DNA from: Stutzerimonas sp. S1 | Lineage (GTDB): Bacteria; Pseudomonadota; Gammaproteobacteria; Pseudomonadales; Pseudomonadaceae | Direction of reading: 5' to 3' | DNA: 64,000 nucleotides | Assembly (NCBI RefSeq): GCF_025966695.1 | Contig: NZ_JAOEIY010000007.1 | Coordinates: 262,918-326,917 of the forward strand | Shown: piece after piece, positions 18,114-27,665 of the stretch | Position numbering within the stretch: position 1 is the stretch's first letter | Layout of the letters: each line of letters begins with the position of its first letter | Position numbers and translations under genes: made by a program | Notes under the pieces: model-generated | Database searches by the model: none | The model's input: the letters and a program-made list of their open reading frames with translations, nothing else | What the model was told of the DNA's origin: nothing

Positions 18114-19595
18114 ATGTGGCGTGATACCAAGATTTTGTTGATAGACGATGACCGTGACCGTTGCCGTGATTTGACGGTGATTCTGAACTTCCTCAGTGAA
18201 GATCACCTGGCATGTTCCAGCAGTGACTGGCGCAGCGTCGTCGACGGGCTGGACTCCAGTCGCGGGGTCATCGGGGTGTTGCTGGGGGAGGTGACGACAA
18301 AAGGTGGGGCCGTCGAGCTGCTCAAGCAGATGAATCAGTGGGACGAGAATGTCCCCTTGATCCTGATCGGCGAGCCGACTCCGGGCGACTGGCCGGAAGA
18401 ACTCCGCCGCCGTGTACTGACCAGCCTGGAGATGCCGCCAAGCTACAATAAGCTGCTCGACTCGCTGCACCGGGCGCAGGTCTACCGGGAAATGTACGAT
18501 CAGGCCAAGGGGCGGGGGCGACAGCGCGAACCCAATCTGTTCCGCAGTTTGGTAGGTACCAGTCGTGCCGTGCAGCACGTGCGCGAGATGATGCAGCAAG
18601 TCGCTGACACCGAAGCCAGCGTATTGATTCTGGGCGAGTCCGGCACCGGCAAGGAAGTTGTCGCGCGTAACCTGCACTATCACTCCAAGCGCCGCCAGGC
18701 TCCGTTCGTACCGGTGAACTGCGGCGCGATCCCTGCCGAGTTGCTGGAAAGCGAGCTTTTCGGCCATGAGAAGGGCGCCTTCACGGGAGCGATCACTGCG
18801 CGTGCCGGGCGTTTCGAGCTGGCCGAGGGTGGCACGCTATTTCTCGATGAAATCGGCGACATGCCGCTGCCGATGCAGGTCAAGCTGCTGCGCGTGTTGC
18901 AGGAGCGCACCTTCGAGCGCGTCGGCAGCAATCGCACGCAGAATGCCGACGTTCGCATCATTGCTGCCACCCACAAGGACCTCGAGAAGATGATCGAGGA
19001 GGGGACCTTTCGCGAGGATCTCTACTACCGTCTGAACGTCTTTCCGATCGAGATGGCCCCGCTGCGCGAGCGCGTCGAAGATATTCCGCTGCTGATGAAC
19101 GAGCTGATTTCGCGCATGGAACATGAAAAGCGCGGTTCGATTCGCTTCAACTCCGCGGCAATCATGTCGCTCTGCCGTCATGATTGGCCGGGCAATATCC
19201 GTGAGCTGGCCAATCTGGTCGAGCGAATGGCCATCATGCACCCCTACGGCGTCATCGGCGTCATGGAGTTGCCGAAGAAGTTCCGTCATGTCGACGATGA
19301 CGACGAGCAGTACGCCGCCAGTCTGCACGACGAGATGGAAGAGAGGGCGGCGATCAGCGCGCCGATGGCCGTTCCGGAAGCGCACGCGATGCTGCCGATC
19401 GAAGGGCTGGACCTCAAGGAGTATCTGGGCAATCTTGAGCAAGGGCTGATTCACCAGGCGCTTGAAGACGCCGGTGGTGTGGTCGCTCGTGCTGCCGAGC
19501 GGCTACGCATCCGCCGTACTACGCTAGTCGAGAAGATGCGCAAGTACGGGATGAATCGCCGCGATGAAGACAACGGCGAGCTTCACGCCGACTGA
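18114..19595 (+). CDS. fleQ: Flagellar master regulator FleQ (sigma54 activator, c-di-GMP responsive family)
   Basis: 493 residues from the ATG that gives the conserved [13 protein letters not shown] start; the in-frame upstream extension to 18063 is rejected. The N-terminal receiver-like domain lacks the phospho-acceptor aspartate (V-L-L-G-E-V at that place), as known for FleQ. The AAA+ domain has Walker A G-E-S-G-T-G-K-E (near 173), the sigma54-contact loop G-A-F-T-G-A and Walker B G-T-L-F-L-D-E. The C-terminal HTH is [12 protein letters not shown]. It activates flagellar class II genes including fleSR and controls exopolysaccharide genes. Confidence 0.97.
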   Translation: MWRDTKILLIDDDRDRCRDLTVILNFLSEDHLACSSSDWRSVVDGLDSSRGVIGVLLGEVTTKGGAVELLKQMNQWDENVPLILIGEPTPGDWPEELRRRVLTSLEMPPSYNKLLDSLHRAQVYREMYDQAKGRGRQREPNLFRSLVGTSRAVQHVREMMQQVADTEASVLILGESGTGKEVVARNLHYHSKRRQAPFVPVNCGAIPAELLESELFGHEKGAFTGAITARAGRFELAEGGTLFLDEIGDMPLPMQVKLLRVLQERTFERVGSNRTQNADVRIIAATHKDLEKMIEEGTFREDLYYRLNVFPIEMAPLRERVEDIPLLMNELISRMEHEKRGSIRFNSAAIMSLCRHDWPGNIRELANLVERMAIMHPYGVIGVMELPKKFRHVDDDDEQYAASLHDEMEERAAISAPMAVPEAHAMLPIEGLDLKEYLGNLEQGLIHQALEDAGGVVARAAERLRIRRTTLVEKMRKYGMNRRDEDNGELHAD

Positions 19596-19705
19596 CGGTT
19601 GATCGCCGGTCACCGCCGGTGGCGGGCGGTGGCCAAGGGCGAAAACCCCTGGCGTACTTTGTACGTCTCGCCTGCCAGACTGCTGTCCGCTGGCCTGCCA
19701 TGCTC

Positions 19706-19721
19706 AGGCATGAACCTTGCT
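19706..19721 (+). promoter_or_regulatory. Sigma54 (-24/-12) promoter of fleSR
   Basis: AGGCATG-N4-TTGCT has GG at 19707-19708 and GC at 19719-19720 with the required 12-base separation, and differs from the consensus TGGCACG-N4-TTGCW at two positions. It lies 45 bases upstream of the fleS start, which would place transcription start near 19732. This agrees with known RpoN/FleQ control of fleSR. Confidence 0.65.
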
Positions 19722-19766
19722 GACCGCTAGTGATCCGTTCATTTTTTGACAGACACGAGTGGAACT

Positions 19767-20951
19767 GTGAATTCAGCTGCCGGCCAACCCTCCGCATGTC
19801 CTGCCGATCTTCAGCGCCAGCAATCGCTGGAAGGCTTCGCTCATCTGGCAGCTCAGCTAGATGTCTCCCACGGACTGATGGAAGCACGCGTCGCCGAGCT
19901 CAAAGGTCAGCTGGACATCGCCAGTGCGCAGCGCTTGCAGGAGCTGGGCGAGAAGGAACGCCTGGCTCAGCGGTTGCAGAGCTTGCTCGACCTGTTACCT
20001 GGCGGAGTGGTGGTGATCGACGGGCACGGCACCGTGCGCGAGGCAAATCCGGTCGCCATCGAACTGCTTGGCGAGCCGTTGGAGAACCAGCTGTGGCGCG
20101 ATGTCATTGCGCGATGCTTCGCTCCGCGGCGTGACGACGGGCATGAGATATCCCTGAAGAACGGCCGCAGACTGTCGATCGCTACGCGGTCGTTGCAAGG
20201 CGAGCCCGGCCAGCTGGTGCTGCTGACCGACATGACTGAAACCCGTCGCTTGCAGGATCAGCTGGCGCGTCATCAGCGGCTGTCTTCGCTTGGCCGCATG
20301 GTCGCCTCGCTGGCGCATCAGATCCGCACACCGCTGTCCGCTGCCTTGCTCTATGCCAGTCATCTGGAAGAGGGTGGGCTGAGTACGGAACAGCAGCAGC
20401 GCTTCGCTGGCCGCCTGAAGAGCCGCCTGCACGAACTGGAACATCAGGTGCGCGACATGCTGGTGTTCGCTCGTGGTGATCTGCCCCTGGAGGATCGAGT
20501 CACGCCGGCGGCACTGCTCGCCGCGCTGCGGTCGGCTGCCGACTCGCAGCTGCAGGATGTGCAGCCGCGCTGGCAGTGCGACGTGCCAGACGGGTCGTTG
20601 CTGTGCAACCGCGATACGCTGGTCGGCGCGCTGCTCAATCTGATCGAGAATGCGCTGCAGGCTGCTGGCCGCCAGGCACGCCTCAAGATTCACCTCTATG
20701 CGCGGGCGGATACGTTGCGTCTGTGCATTAGTGACAACGGCCCAGGCATCGATGCTGCACTGCTGGCGCGCCTGGGCGAGCCCTTCCTTACCACCAAGAC
20801 GACAGGTACCGGGCTGGGGCTGGCGGTCGTCAAAGCTGTTGCGCGCGCCCACCACGGTGAGCTGAGGCTGTTTTCGCGTGTCGGGCGGGGAACCTGCGCT
20901 GTGTTGGTGTTGCCACTGATTTCGTCATGCGCCGAGAGCACTCCATCGTGA
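19767..20951 (+). CDS. fleS: Flagellar two-component sensor kinase FleS
   Basis: 394 residues from the GTG at 19767; a TTG at 19746 is also in frame. No membrane segments, so cytosolic. A PAS-like region (about 65-140: L-L-D-L-L-P-G-G-V-V-V-I-D-G) is followed by HisKA with the phosphorylated histidine in S-L-A-H-Q-I-R-T-P (near residue 187). The HATPase domain has N-L-I-E-N-A-L-Q-A-A, D-N-G-P-G-I-D and G-T-G-L-G-L-A. It phosphorylates FleR, with which it overlaps by 4 bases. Confidence 0.95.
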   Translation: MNSAAGQPSACPADLQRQQSLEGFAHLAAQLDVSHGLMEARVAELKGQLDIASAQRLQELGEKERLAQRLQSLLDLLPGGVVVIDGHGTVREANPVAIELLGEPLENQLWRDVIARCFAPRRDDGHEISLKNGRRLSIATRSLQGEPGQLVLLTDMTETRRLQDQLARHQRLSSLGRMVASLAHQIRTPLSAALLYASHLEEGGLSTEQQQRFAGRLKSRLHELEHQVRDMLVFARGDLPLEDRVTPAALLAALRSAADSQLQDVQPRWQCDVPDGSLLCNRDTLVGALLNLIENALQAAGRQARLKIHLYARADTLRLCISDNGPGIDAALLARLGEPFLTTKTTGTGLGLAVVKAVARAHHGELRLFSRVGRGTCAVLVLPLISSCAESTPS

Positions 20952-22330
20952 CCGTTAGAATACTGTTGGTCGAAGATGACCGGGCGTTGCGCGAAGCCCT
21001 TGGTGATACCCTCGAGCTTGGTGGTTATCCCTATCACGCAGTGGATAGCGCCGAGGCGGCGGTTCAGGCGCTGAGCGAGGACGCGTTCGGACTGGTGATC
21101 AGCGATGTCAACATGCCGGGCATGGACGGGCACGAGCTGTTGCGCATTATCCGTCAACGTCATCCGCAGGTGCCGGTGTTGCTGATGACGGCCTTCGGCG
21201 CCGTGGAGCGGGCGGTCGACGCGATGCGCCAAGGTGCGGTGGACTATCTGCTCAAGCCTTTCGAACCCAAGGCCTTGCTGGGCCTGGTTGGCCAGCATGC
21301 CTGTGGGCGGCCGAGCGAAGACGAGCTTCAGGCGCCGGTCGCCTGCGCTCCAGTCAGTCAGCAGCTGCTGGCGTTAGCGGCGCGTGTGGCGCGGAGCGAT
21401 TCCACCGTATTGATCTCCGGTGAGTCGGGCACCGGCAAGGAGGTTCTCGCGCGCTACATCCATCAGCAATCGCCACGAGCAGGCAAGTCGTTCGTAGCCA
21501 TCAACTGTGCGGCGATCCCGGACAACATGCTCGAGGCCACGCTATTCGGCCACGAGAAAGGTGCCTTCACGGGGGCGGTGGCAGCGCAGCCGGGCAAGTT
21601 CGAGCTGGCGGATGGCGGTACGTTGCTGCTCGACGAGATATCCGAGATGCCGCTGGCGCTGCAGGCCAAACTGCTGCGTGTGCTGCAGGAGCGCGAGGTG
21701 GAACGGGTCGGCGGGCGCAAGCCAATCAGATTGGATATCCGCGTGTTGGCGACGACCAACCGCAACCTTCAGGATGAGGTGGCAGCAGGGCGTTTTCGAG
21801 AGGATCTGTTCTACCGGCTCTCGGTTTTCCCGCTGGCCTGGTCGCCGTTGCGCGAGCGCGCAGCGGATATCGTCCCCCTCGCTGAGCGGCTGCTGGCCAA
21901 GCATGGGCAGAAGATGCGACAGGCGCCGGTCAGGCTTTCCGACGCGGCGCGATGCTGCCTGCAGGAATACTCCTGGCCGGGAAATGTGCGCGAGCTCGAC
22001 AATGCGATCCAGCGTGCGTTGATTCTTCATCAGGGCGGACTCATCGAGCCGGCCGATCTGTGCCTGGATGGCAGCGTCGGCCTCGTGGCCAGTGTGTTTG
22101 CCGCAGCCCCGATGAAGGGGCGTCCTGGCGTTGAAGAGCCTCCCGGTGGATTGGGGGATGACCTGCGTCGACGCGAATTCCAGCTGATCATCGATACGCT
22201 GCGCGCCGAGCGCGGGCGCCGCAAGGAGACAGCAGATCGCCTTGGCATCAGTCCGCGCACGCTGCGCTACAAGCTGGCGCAGATGCGCGACGCCGGCCTG
22301 GATGTCGAGGCGTCGCTCTACGCCGACTGA
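20948..22330 (+). CDS. fleR: Flagellar two-component response regulator FleR (sigma54 activator)
   Basis: 460 residues. GTG start at 20948 overlapping the fleS stop (GTGA). The receiver domain has E-D-D near residue 10 and the phospho-acceptor in V-I-S-D-V-N-M-P-G. The AAA+ domain has [14 protein letters not shown] and G-T-L-L-L-D-E. The C-terminal Fis-type HTH is [12 protein letters not shown]. FleR drives class III hook and basal-body genes with RpoN. The expected downstream fliE is absent; tpm follows. Confidence 0.96.
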   Translation: MTVRILLVEDDRALREALGDTLELGGYPYHAVDSAEAAVQALSEDAFGLVISDVNMPGMDGHELLRIIRQRHPQVPVLLMTAFGAVERAVDAMRQGAVDYLLKPFEPKALLGLVGQHACGRPSEDELQAPVACAPVSQQLLALAARVARSDSTVLISGESGTGKEVLARYIHQQSPRAGKSFVAINCAAIPDNMLEATLFGHEKGAFTGAVAAQPGKFELADGGTLLLDEISEMPLALQAKLLRVLQEREVERVGGRKPIRLDIRVLATTNRNLQDEVAAGRFREDLFYRLSVFPLAWSPLRERAADIVPLAERLLAKHGQKMRQAPVRLSDAARCCLQEYSWPGNVRELDNAIQRALILHQGGLIEPADLCLDGSVGLVASVFAAAPMKGRPGVEEPPGGLGDDLRRREFQLIIDTLRAERGRRKETADRLGISPRTLRYKLAQMRDAGLDVEASLYAD

Positions 22331-22403
22331 GACTCCGTGCCCGGGATTCGACTGTCGGGCTGCTCTGGTAAGCTGCGGCCTCCACAGTGGCGGAGGATGC
22401 AAG

Positions 22404-23066
22404 GTGCATGAGGAGTTCTGGCAGGAGCGCTGGGCGCGCAACGAAATCGGCTTCCACCTCAAGGAATTCAATCCCTACCTGCGTCGACACTGGTCGCGCC
22501 TTGCGCTGGCCGAAGGCGCACAGGTGCTGGTTCCCCTCTGCGGCAAGAGCCTTGATCTGATTTGGCTTGCCGGCCAGGGATTACAGGTGCTTGGTGTCGA
22601 GCTGAGTGAGCGGGCCGTCGAAGCCTTCTTTGCCGAGCAGGGTTTGCAGCCGACGGTCACTCGACAGGCAGCGTTCAGAATCTACCGGTGCGGCTCCTTG
22701 GAGATTCGTTGTGGCGACTTCTTCGAACTCGGCGTCGAGGATGTCGCTGGATGTCGGGCGTTCTATGACCGCGCTGCGCTCATCGCGTTACCGCCAGAGA
22801 TGCGCCGCCGCTACACCGAACACCTGGCGCGCATCCTGCCGGACGGTTGTCAGGGGCTGTTGATCACTCTCGACTATGATCAGTCACAGATGGCGGGGCC
22901 GCCGTTCGCCGTCGACGATGTTGAGGTAAACCGGTTGCTGGGGGCGTTCTGCCACGTGCAGCTTCTGGAGCAGGAGGATGTGCTGCAGCAGAACTGGAAG
23001 TTTCTCCAGCGCGGGCTCGAACGACTGCACGAAAGCACCTATCTGCTGCGGAAATGCACTGCCTGA
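22404..23066 (+). CDS. tpm: Thiopurine S-methyltransferase
   Basis: 220 residues from the GTG at 22404, preceded by the RBS GGAGG. S-adenosylmethionine-dependent methyltransferase of the TPMT family, which in Pseudomonas also methylates selenium and tellurium compounds. Recognisable: [14 protein letters not shown] near the N-terminus, the SAM site [11 protein letters not shown], and [10 protein letters not shown]. The frame is open upstream to 22242 through fleR, but the GTG gives the family start. Confidence 0.93.
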   Translation: MHEEFWQERWARNEIGFHLKEFNPYLRRHWSRLALAEGAQVLVPLCGKSLDLIWLAGQGLQVLGVELSERAVEAFFAEQGLQPTVTRQAAFRIYRCGSLEIRCGDFFELGVEDVAGCRAFYDRAALIALPPEMRRRYTEHLARILPDGCQGLLITLDYDQSQMAGPPFAVDDVEVNRLLGAFCHVQLLEQEDVLQQNWKFLQRGLERLHESTYLLRKCTA

Positions 23067-23099
23067 CGTCACGGGAGCGCTGAGCTCTCTAACCCGTCG

Positions 23100-23744
23100 C
23101 TAGCGTTCGGCGTGCAGTCGGCGGATGAAGCTGTCCGCTTCATCGATGGCGCGCTGCATCTCGGCGACCAGCTGATCGACATTACCCTGTAGCGTGCGGT
23201 ACTCGCCGTGCAAGGCGCTAATGGCGCGGGCGTTCAGGTTGTGCTTGAGAAACAGTACCTGGTCGTGCAACACGCTGAGCACTGGCGCGATGCGTTGCTC
23301 GGCCGCTTTCATGCGTCTCAGCAGGGTACGGTATTCACTGCGCGTACGGCTCAGCTCACTCGCACTGGCGCGCTTCAGGCTGGCATTGCTGTACTGCTGC
23401 AGTTCGTCTTCCCATTCGTCGAACAACGCCTCGGCGACATCCTCTACGGCATCAATACGCGCGCGTACGTCGTTTGCGGCAGCGACGCTGGCTTCGTACT
23501 CGTCGCTCAGCGCTTCGTAGCGTTTCTCCAGATCCCCGCCTTTGACCTGGACGACGCTGCGATAGCGCTCCAGGGCGTCCTTGAACTGCTGTTTGGCGTC
23601 CTGCTGTGAGTCGCGGGCATCCTCGACACGATCGACCAGAATGTCGCGTTTATGAATGCCGGCTTTCTCCATGGCGGAGTAGTAGGCGCTTTGACAGCCG
23701 CTGATGCTGAGCATGACGCAGCAGGCGAGAATGAGTCGGCGCAT
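23100..23744 (-). CDS. DUF2959 coiled-coil lipoprotein
   Basis: 214 residues. Lipobox S-I-S-G-C with the lipidated cysteine at residue 17, followed by A-Y-Y-S-A-M-E-K-A-G-I-H-K-R-D-I-L-V-D-R-V, the DUF2959 signature. The rest is a long Gln/Glu/Arg-rich coiled coil. Presumably an envelope protein. It lies downstream of the htpX terminator and converges with tpm. No function is known to me. Confidence 0.85.
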   Translation of the reverse strand: MRRLILACCVMLSISGCQSAYYSAMEKAGIHKRDILVDRVEDARDSQQDAKQQFKDALERYRSVVQVKGGDLEKRYEALSDEYEASVAAANDVRARIDAVEDVAEALFDEWEDELQQYSNASLKRASASELSRTRSEYRTLLRRMKAAEQRIAPVLSVLHDQVLFLKHNLNARAISALHGEYRTLQGNVDQLVAEMQRAIDEADSFIRRLHAER

Positions 23745-23783
23745 GGCAGTTCCTTGTGCGGGGAAGATGAAGAATAGACAAAC

Positions 23784-23806
23784 AAAAAGGGCGACCTGCG
23801 TCGCCC
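23784..23806 (-). terminator. Rho-independent terminator of htpX
   Basis: Inverted repeat GGGCGAC (23789-23795), loop CTGC, GTCGCCC (23800-23806). On the minus strand the stem is followed by TTTTTGTTTG. It lies 18 bases after the htpX stop. Confidence 0.85.
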
Positions 23807-23824
23807 TGGTTCATCCGATCGAGA

Positions 23825-24697
23825 TCAGCCGCGCTGGCGCAGTGCCTCGATGCGGTCGTCGAGCGAAGGGTGGGTCATGAACAGGCCGGCCATGCCGTGC
23901 TTCAGTGCGCCGTTGATGCCGAACGCCTTGAGGCTGTCGGGCATCTGGACCGGTACGCCCTGTTCCACTTGCAGGCGTCGCAGGGCGCCAATCATGGCCT
24001 GAGTGCCGGCCAGCTGAGCACCGGCTTCGTCGGCGCGATATTCGCGTTTGCGCGAGAACCACATGACGATGATGCTGGCGAGAATGCCTAGCACCAGCTC
24101 GGCGAAGATGGTTGCGATGATGTAGCCGATCCCGTGACCTTCTTCGTTCTTGAGAATGGCCTTGTCGACGAAATTGCCGAAGATTCGCGCAAAGAACATC
24201 ACGAAGGTGTTCACCACGCCCTGGATCAGCGCGAGGGTAACCATGTCACCGTTAGCCACGTGGCCGATCTCGTGGGCCAGTACGGCTTTCACTTCATCGG
24301 GCGAGAAGCGCTCCAGCAGACCCTGACTGACCGCAACCAGGGCGTCGTTCTTGTTCCAGCCGGTGGCGAAGGCATTGGCCTCGTAGGCTGGGAAGATACC
24401 GACTTCGGGCATCTTGATGCCGGCGTCGCGGGACAGTTGCTCCACGGTCTGCAACAGCCACTGCTCGTGACGTGTGCGCGGTTGACTGATGATCTCGGTA
24501 CGAGTGCTCATCTTCGCCATCCACTTGGAAATGAATAGCGAAACCAGCGAGCCGGCAAAGCCGAAGACTGCGCAGAAGGCAAGCAGGCTGCCGTAATTCT
24601 GGCCGGTGTAGCGATCGACCCCGAGTACCTTGAGGGTGACGCTGGCGATCAGCAGCACCGCAATGTTGGTGGCCAGGAACAGGAAAATGCGCATCAT
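23825..24697 (-). CDS. htpX: Membrane zinc metalloprotease HtpX
   Basis: 290 residues. Inner-membrane M48 protease that degrades misfolded membrane proteins together with FtsH. Membrane segments at about residues 4-25 and 33-52, zinc motif L-A-H-E-I-G-H (near residue 145), two further membrane segments, and E-Y-R-A-D-E-A-G with the third zinc ligand. Two adjacent ATG codons at the start; the first is given. It has its own promoter and terminator, so it is a separate unit from alaA. Confidence 0.96.
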   Translation of the reverse strand: MMRIFLFLATNIAVLLIASVTLKVLGVDRYTGQNYGSLLAFCAVFGFAGSLVSLFISKWMAKMSTRTEIISQPRTRHEQWLLQTVEQLSRDAGIKMPEVGIFPAYEANAFATGWNKNDALVAVSQGLLERFSPDEVKAVLAHEIGHVANGDMVTLALIQGVVNTFVMFFARIFGNFVDKAILKNEEGHGIGYIIATIFAELVLGILASIIVMWFSRKREYRADEAGAQLAGTQAMIGALRRLQVEQGVPVQMPDSLKAFGINGALKHGMAGLFMTHPSLDDRIEALRQRG

Positions 24698-24739
24698 GGT
24701 TGCGGCTGACTCCAGGGAAACATTGGAAGAACGATAGGC

Positions 24740-24768
24740 TATATAAGGTGCGGCCTAGGGCTATTCAA
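24740..24768 (-). promoter_or_regulatory. Sigma70 promoter of htpX
   Basis: On the minus strand TTGAAT (24763-24768), a 17-base spacer and TATATA (24740-24745). Expected start near 24733, 36 bases upstream of the ATG. A CTTGAA lies slightly upstream, but no matching sigma32 -10 follows. Confidence 0.7.
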
Positions 24769-24804
24769 CCAGGCGACTATTTCAAGCTATGTCGCCTATC
24801 AGGC

Positions 24805-25257
24805 CTAATCGTCATGCCGGAGCGAGGTCAGGCTGCTTTCGAAGAGCAACCCGGCCAGGCGGGCGAGGCGGTCGCCGTGACCACTTTTCAGTGCGTCACG
24901 CAGCTGGTGGGCCAGGCTCGCATGTACGCGTCGAACGCTCGGCGGTAAGGCTTCGGCGGCAGGTGGCAAATCTGGGACCGCACGGGTCAGGCGCTGGAAC
25001 GCTTTTTCGGTAAGCACCGCCTGATCCAGGGCCTGGAACTGGATCGTGCTATCGAAGCGCAGGTAGCCTTCCTCGGCCAACCACAGCATGGCGCCCAGAC
25101 AGCTCTGGTGGCGCTTGCTCGGCAGGCCGAATTCGTCCGGCTCCTCATGACCGATCAGATCCTCGACATATAGCGCAACCTTGCGCGGGAAGGCCTGATA
25201 AAGCATCAGCAGGCCTGCTGCAGCGTCCCTGTAGAAATCGTCGATGTGTAGATCCAT
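24805..25257 (-). CDS. Conserved protein of unknown function (PA2829-like)
   Basis: 150 residues, no signal or membrane segment. Opening M-D-L-H-I-D-D-F-Y-R-D-A-A, middle L-I-G-H-E-E-P-D-E-F-G-L-P-S and H-Q-S-C-L-G-A-M-L-W-L-A-E-E-G-Y-L-R-F. The second part looks like a winged-helix or other small helical fold, but I cannot name a family. It starts 4 bases after the alaA stop, so it belongs to the alaA transcript. The same order (alaA, this gene, htpX) occurs in P. aeruginosa. Confidence 0.8.
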   Translation of the reverse strand: MDLHIDDFYRDAAAGLLMLYQAFPRKVALYVEDLIGHEEPDEFGLPSKRHQSCLGAMLWLAEEGYLRFDSTIQFQALDQAVLTEKAFQRLTRAVPDLPPAAEALPPSVRRVHASLAHQLRDALKSGHGDRLARLAGLLFESSLTSLRHDD

Positions 25258-25261
25258 GCGT

Positions 25262-26473
25262 TTACTGGTGGTACGTCTTGAGGAAGTTGCCGATCCGGCC
25301 GATCGCCTGCTCCAGATCGTCCACGCGGGGAAGGGTGACCACGCGGAAGTGATCTGGCCACGGCCAGTTGAAGGCGGTGCCCTGGACGATCAGCAGTTTT
25401 TCGGCCAGCAGCAGGTCGAGGACGAACTTCTCGTCGTTGTGGATCGGGCACCTCTTAGGATCGATCCGCGGAAAGGCGTAGAGCGCGCCCATGGGCTTGA
25501 CGCAGCTGATGCCGGGGATGTCGTTAAGCAGTTCCCAGGTGCGGTTGCGCTGCTCGAGAAGGCGGCCGGGGGGTAATACCAGGTCGTTGATGCTCTGGTA
25601 GCCACCCAGTGCGGTCTGGATGGCATGCTGCGCCGGCACGTTGGCGCACAGGCGCATGTTGGCGAGGATATCCAGGCCTTCGATGTAGCTATGCGCCTTG
25701 TGCTTGGGTCCGGAAATCGCCACCCAGCCGGAGCGGAAGCCAGCGACGCGATAGGACTTCGACAAACCGTTGAAGGTCAGACAGAGCACGTCCGGTGCCA
25801 GCGACGCTGTGGAAATGTGCACCGCGTCGTCGTAGAGGATCTTGTCGTAGATCTCGTCGGAGAAGAGCACCAGCTTGTGCTGGCGCGCCAGTTCGACCAT
25901 GCCTTCCAGCACTTCCCTGGGATAGACCGCGCCGGTGGGGTTGTTCGGATTGATCAGCACCAGCGCCTTGGTGTTGGGGGTGATCTTGGCTTTGATGTCG
26001 GCGAGATCTGGCCACCAGTTGGCCTGTTCGTCACACAGATAGTGCACCGGCTTGCCACCGGCCAGACTCACGGCAGCGGTCCATAGAGGGTAGTCCGGCG
26101 CCGGGATCAGAACTTCGTCGCCATTGTTCAGCAACGCCTGCATGGACATGACGATGAGCTCGGACACGCCGTTGCCGAGGTAGATGTCCTCGATACCGAT
26201 GCCTTCCACCTGCTTCTGCTGGTAGTACTGCATGATCGCCTTGCGGGCGCTGAACAACCCTTTCGAGTCGCTGTAGCCCTGAGCGGTAGGCAGGTTACGA
26301 ATCACATCCTGCAGAATTTCCTCAGGGGCCTCGAAACCGAACGGTGCCGGGTTGCCGATGTTCAGCTTGAGGATGCGGTGGCCTTCCTCTTCCAGGCGTT
26401 TGGCGTGCCGTAGCACTGGCCCGCGGATGTCGTAGCAGACATTGGCGAGCTTGTTCGATTTGCTGACCTGCAT
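25262..26473 (-). CDS. alaA: PLP-dependent alanine/valine aminotransferase AlaA
   Basis: 403 residues from the ATG giving M-Q-V-S-K-S-N-K-L-A-N-V-C-Y-D-I-R-G-P, the family start; the open frame further upstream to 26968 crosses msrB and is not coding. Class I/II aminotransferase fold: G-N-P-A-P-F-G-F near residue 41, N-P-N-N-P-T-G-A-V-Y, and the PLP-binding lysine in N-G-L-S-K-S-Y-R-V-A-G-F-R-S-G-W. It makes alanine from pyruvate and glutamate. Divergent from msrB. Confidence 0.93.
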   Translation of the reverse strand: MQVSKSNKLANVCYDIRGPVLRHAKRLEEEGHRILKLNIGNPAPFGFEAPEEILQDVIRNLPTAQGYSDSKGLFSARKAIMQYYQQKQVEGIGIEDIYLGNGVSELIVMSMQALLNNGDEVLIPAPDYPLWTAAVSLAGGKPVHYLCDEQANWWPDLADIKAKITPNTKALVLINPNNPTGAVYPREVLEGMVELARQHKLVLFSDEIYDKILYDDAVHISTASLAPDVLCLTFNGLSKSYRVAGFRSGWVAISGPKHKAHSYIEGLDILANMRLCANVPAQHAIQTALGGYQSINDLVLPPGRLLEQRNRTWELLNDIPGISCVKPMGALYAFPRIDPKRCPIHNDEKFVLDLLLAEKLLIVQGTAFNWPWPDHFRVVTLPRVDDLEQAIGRIGNFLKTYHQ

Positions 26474-26662
26474 GATCCTGAGTGTCCCGAAGTGAAAACG
26501 CGCCAGCTCCGGAGTGGCTGGCCACGTTTGGCATGAACCCGGGCGCCTTGGCAGTCGGAAACCCCGCTGCCAGACTAGGCGTCGAAGAGCCACGCATGAT
26601 ACGTGCGGCCTGATCACCGGAAAAGGTACAGATCGGCCTTTTTTACGCGGAGGAGTGTATCG

Positions 26663-27061
26663 ATGGACAAGCTGGAGAAACCGCTCGAAGTCTGGCGCGA
26701 AGAGCTCTCCGACGAGCAATTCCAGATCTGTCGCCTCGGTGCGACCGAGCGTCCGTTTACTGGCAGGTACAACGACACCAGAACGCCCGGTATCTACCGT
26801 TGCGCCTGTTGCAGCGCGCCGCTGTTCGACGCCGATGCCAAGTTCGATTCTGGTTGTGGCTGGCCTAGTTACTTCCAGCCTGTGAGCGACACGGCGATTA
26901 CCAGCCTGGATGATTACAGCCACGGCATGCATCGCATAGAGGTTCGTTGTGCCTGTTGTGACGCGCACCTAGGTCATGTGTTCCCCGATGGCCCGCACCC
27001 GACAGGGTTGCGTTACTGCATCAACTCGGCGTCCCTCGATCTCGAGCCCCGCGAGACTTGA
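26663..27061 (+). CDS. msrB: Peptide methionine-(R)-S-oxide reductase MsrB
   Basis: 132 residues. Repairs oxidised methionine. Two zinc CxxC pairs (C-A-C-C-S and C-A-C-C-D), the motif [18 protein letters not shown] and the catalytic cysteine in R-Y-C-I-N-S-A-S. The ATG at 26663 follows the RBS GGAGGAG. gpx follows 23 bases later, a likely oxidative-stress pair. Confidence 0.97.
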   Translation: MDKLEKPLEVWREELSDEQFQICRLGATERPFTGRYNDTRTPGIYRCACCSAPLFDADAKFDSGCGWPSYFQPVSDTAITSLDDYSHGMHRIEVRCACCDAHLGHVFPDGPHPTGLRYCINSASLDLEPRET

Positions 27062-27084
27062 CGCTCGACAGCAAGGAGCAGCGC

Positions 27085-27567
27085 ATGCCCGATCCACTTT
27101 TCGCTATCCCCTGCATCACCATCGAGGGCGAGCGCAAAACGCTTGCCGATTACGATGCCAAGGTTCTGCTGGTGGTCAATACGGCGAGCCAATGCGGTTT
27201 TACGCCGCAGTACAAAGGGTTGGAAGAACTCTGGCAGCGCTATCGTGAGCGTGGCCTGGTGGTGCTCGGCTTTCCGTGCAACCAATTCGGCAAGCAGGAA
27301 CCGGGCAGTGGTGCGGAGATCGTTGCATTTTGCGAGCGGCGCTTCGGCGTTACGTTCCCGCTGTTCGCCAAGGTGGAAGTCAACGGTGCCGACGCACATC
27401 CGCTGTTTGCAGAGCTGAAGAAGCGTGCACCCGGCTTGCTGGGCAGCAAGGCAATCAAGTGGAACTTCACCAAGTTCCTGATCGCGGATCAGGGGCGTGT
27501 GGTCAGACGGTTCTCTTCCAGCACGGCGCCGCAGACGCTTGCGGCGCAAGTTGAAGCGCTGCTGTAA
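27085..27567 (+). CDS. Glutathione peroxidase family protein
   Basis: 160 residues, cytoplasmic. Thiol peroxidase of the GPx fold with the catalytic cysteine (not selenocysteine) in N-T-A-S-Q-C-G-F-T and the conserved F-P-C-N-Q-F-G-K-Q-E-P-G and W-N-F-T-K-F-L signatures. RBS AAGGAG upstream of the ATG at 27085. The motif F-P-C-N-Q-F contains the resolving cysteine used with thioredoxin. Confidence 0.95.
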   Translation: MPDPLFAIPCITIEGERKTLADYDAKVLLVVNTASQCGFTPQYKGLEELWQRYRERGLVVLGFPCNQFGKQEPGSGAEIVAFCERRFGVTFPLFAKVEVNGADAHPLFAELKKRAPGLLGSKAIKWNFTKFLIADQGRVVRRFSSSTAPQTLAAQVEALL

Positions 27568-27665
27568 GCGGGCGCTACACCAGTATTTCCGGCCAACAGC
27601 CTGCCATTGTCGAGGAGCGGCATGCCGGCCTTCAGCAGTTCGGCCGTTGCCTTACGGAGTTGTCG

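Noticed and set aside
19740..19767. TTG at 19746 as fleS start
   Set aside because: Lies close to the expected transcript start and has no RBS; the GTG at 19767 is better placed, though not proven.
25262..26968. Longer alaA reading frame starting at 26968
   Set aside because: The extra N-terminal part runs through msrB antisense and the RBS-less gap; the conserved start is at 26473.
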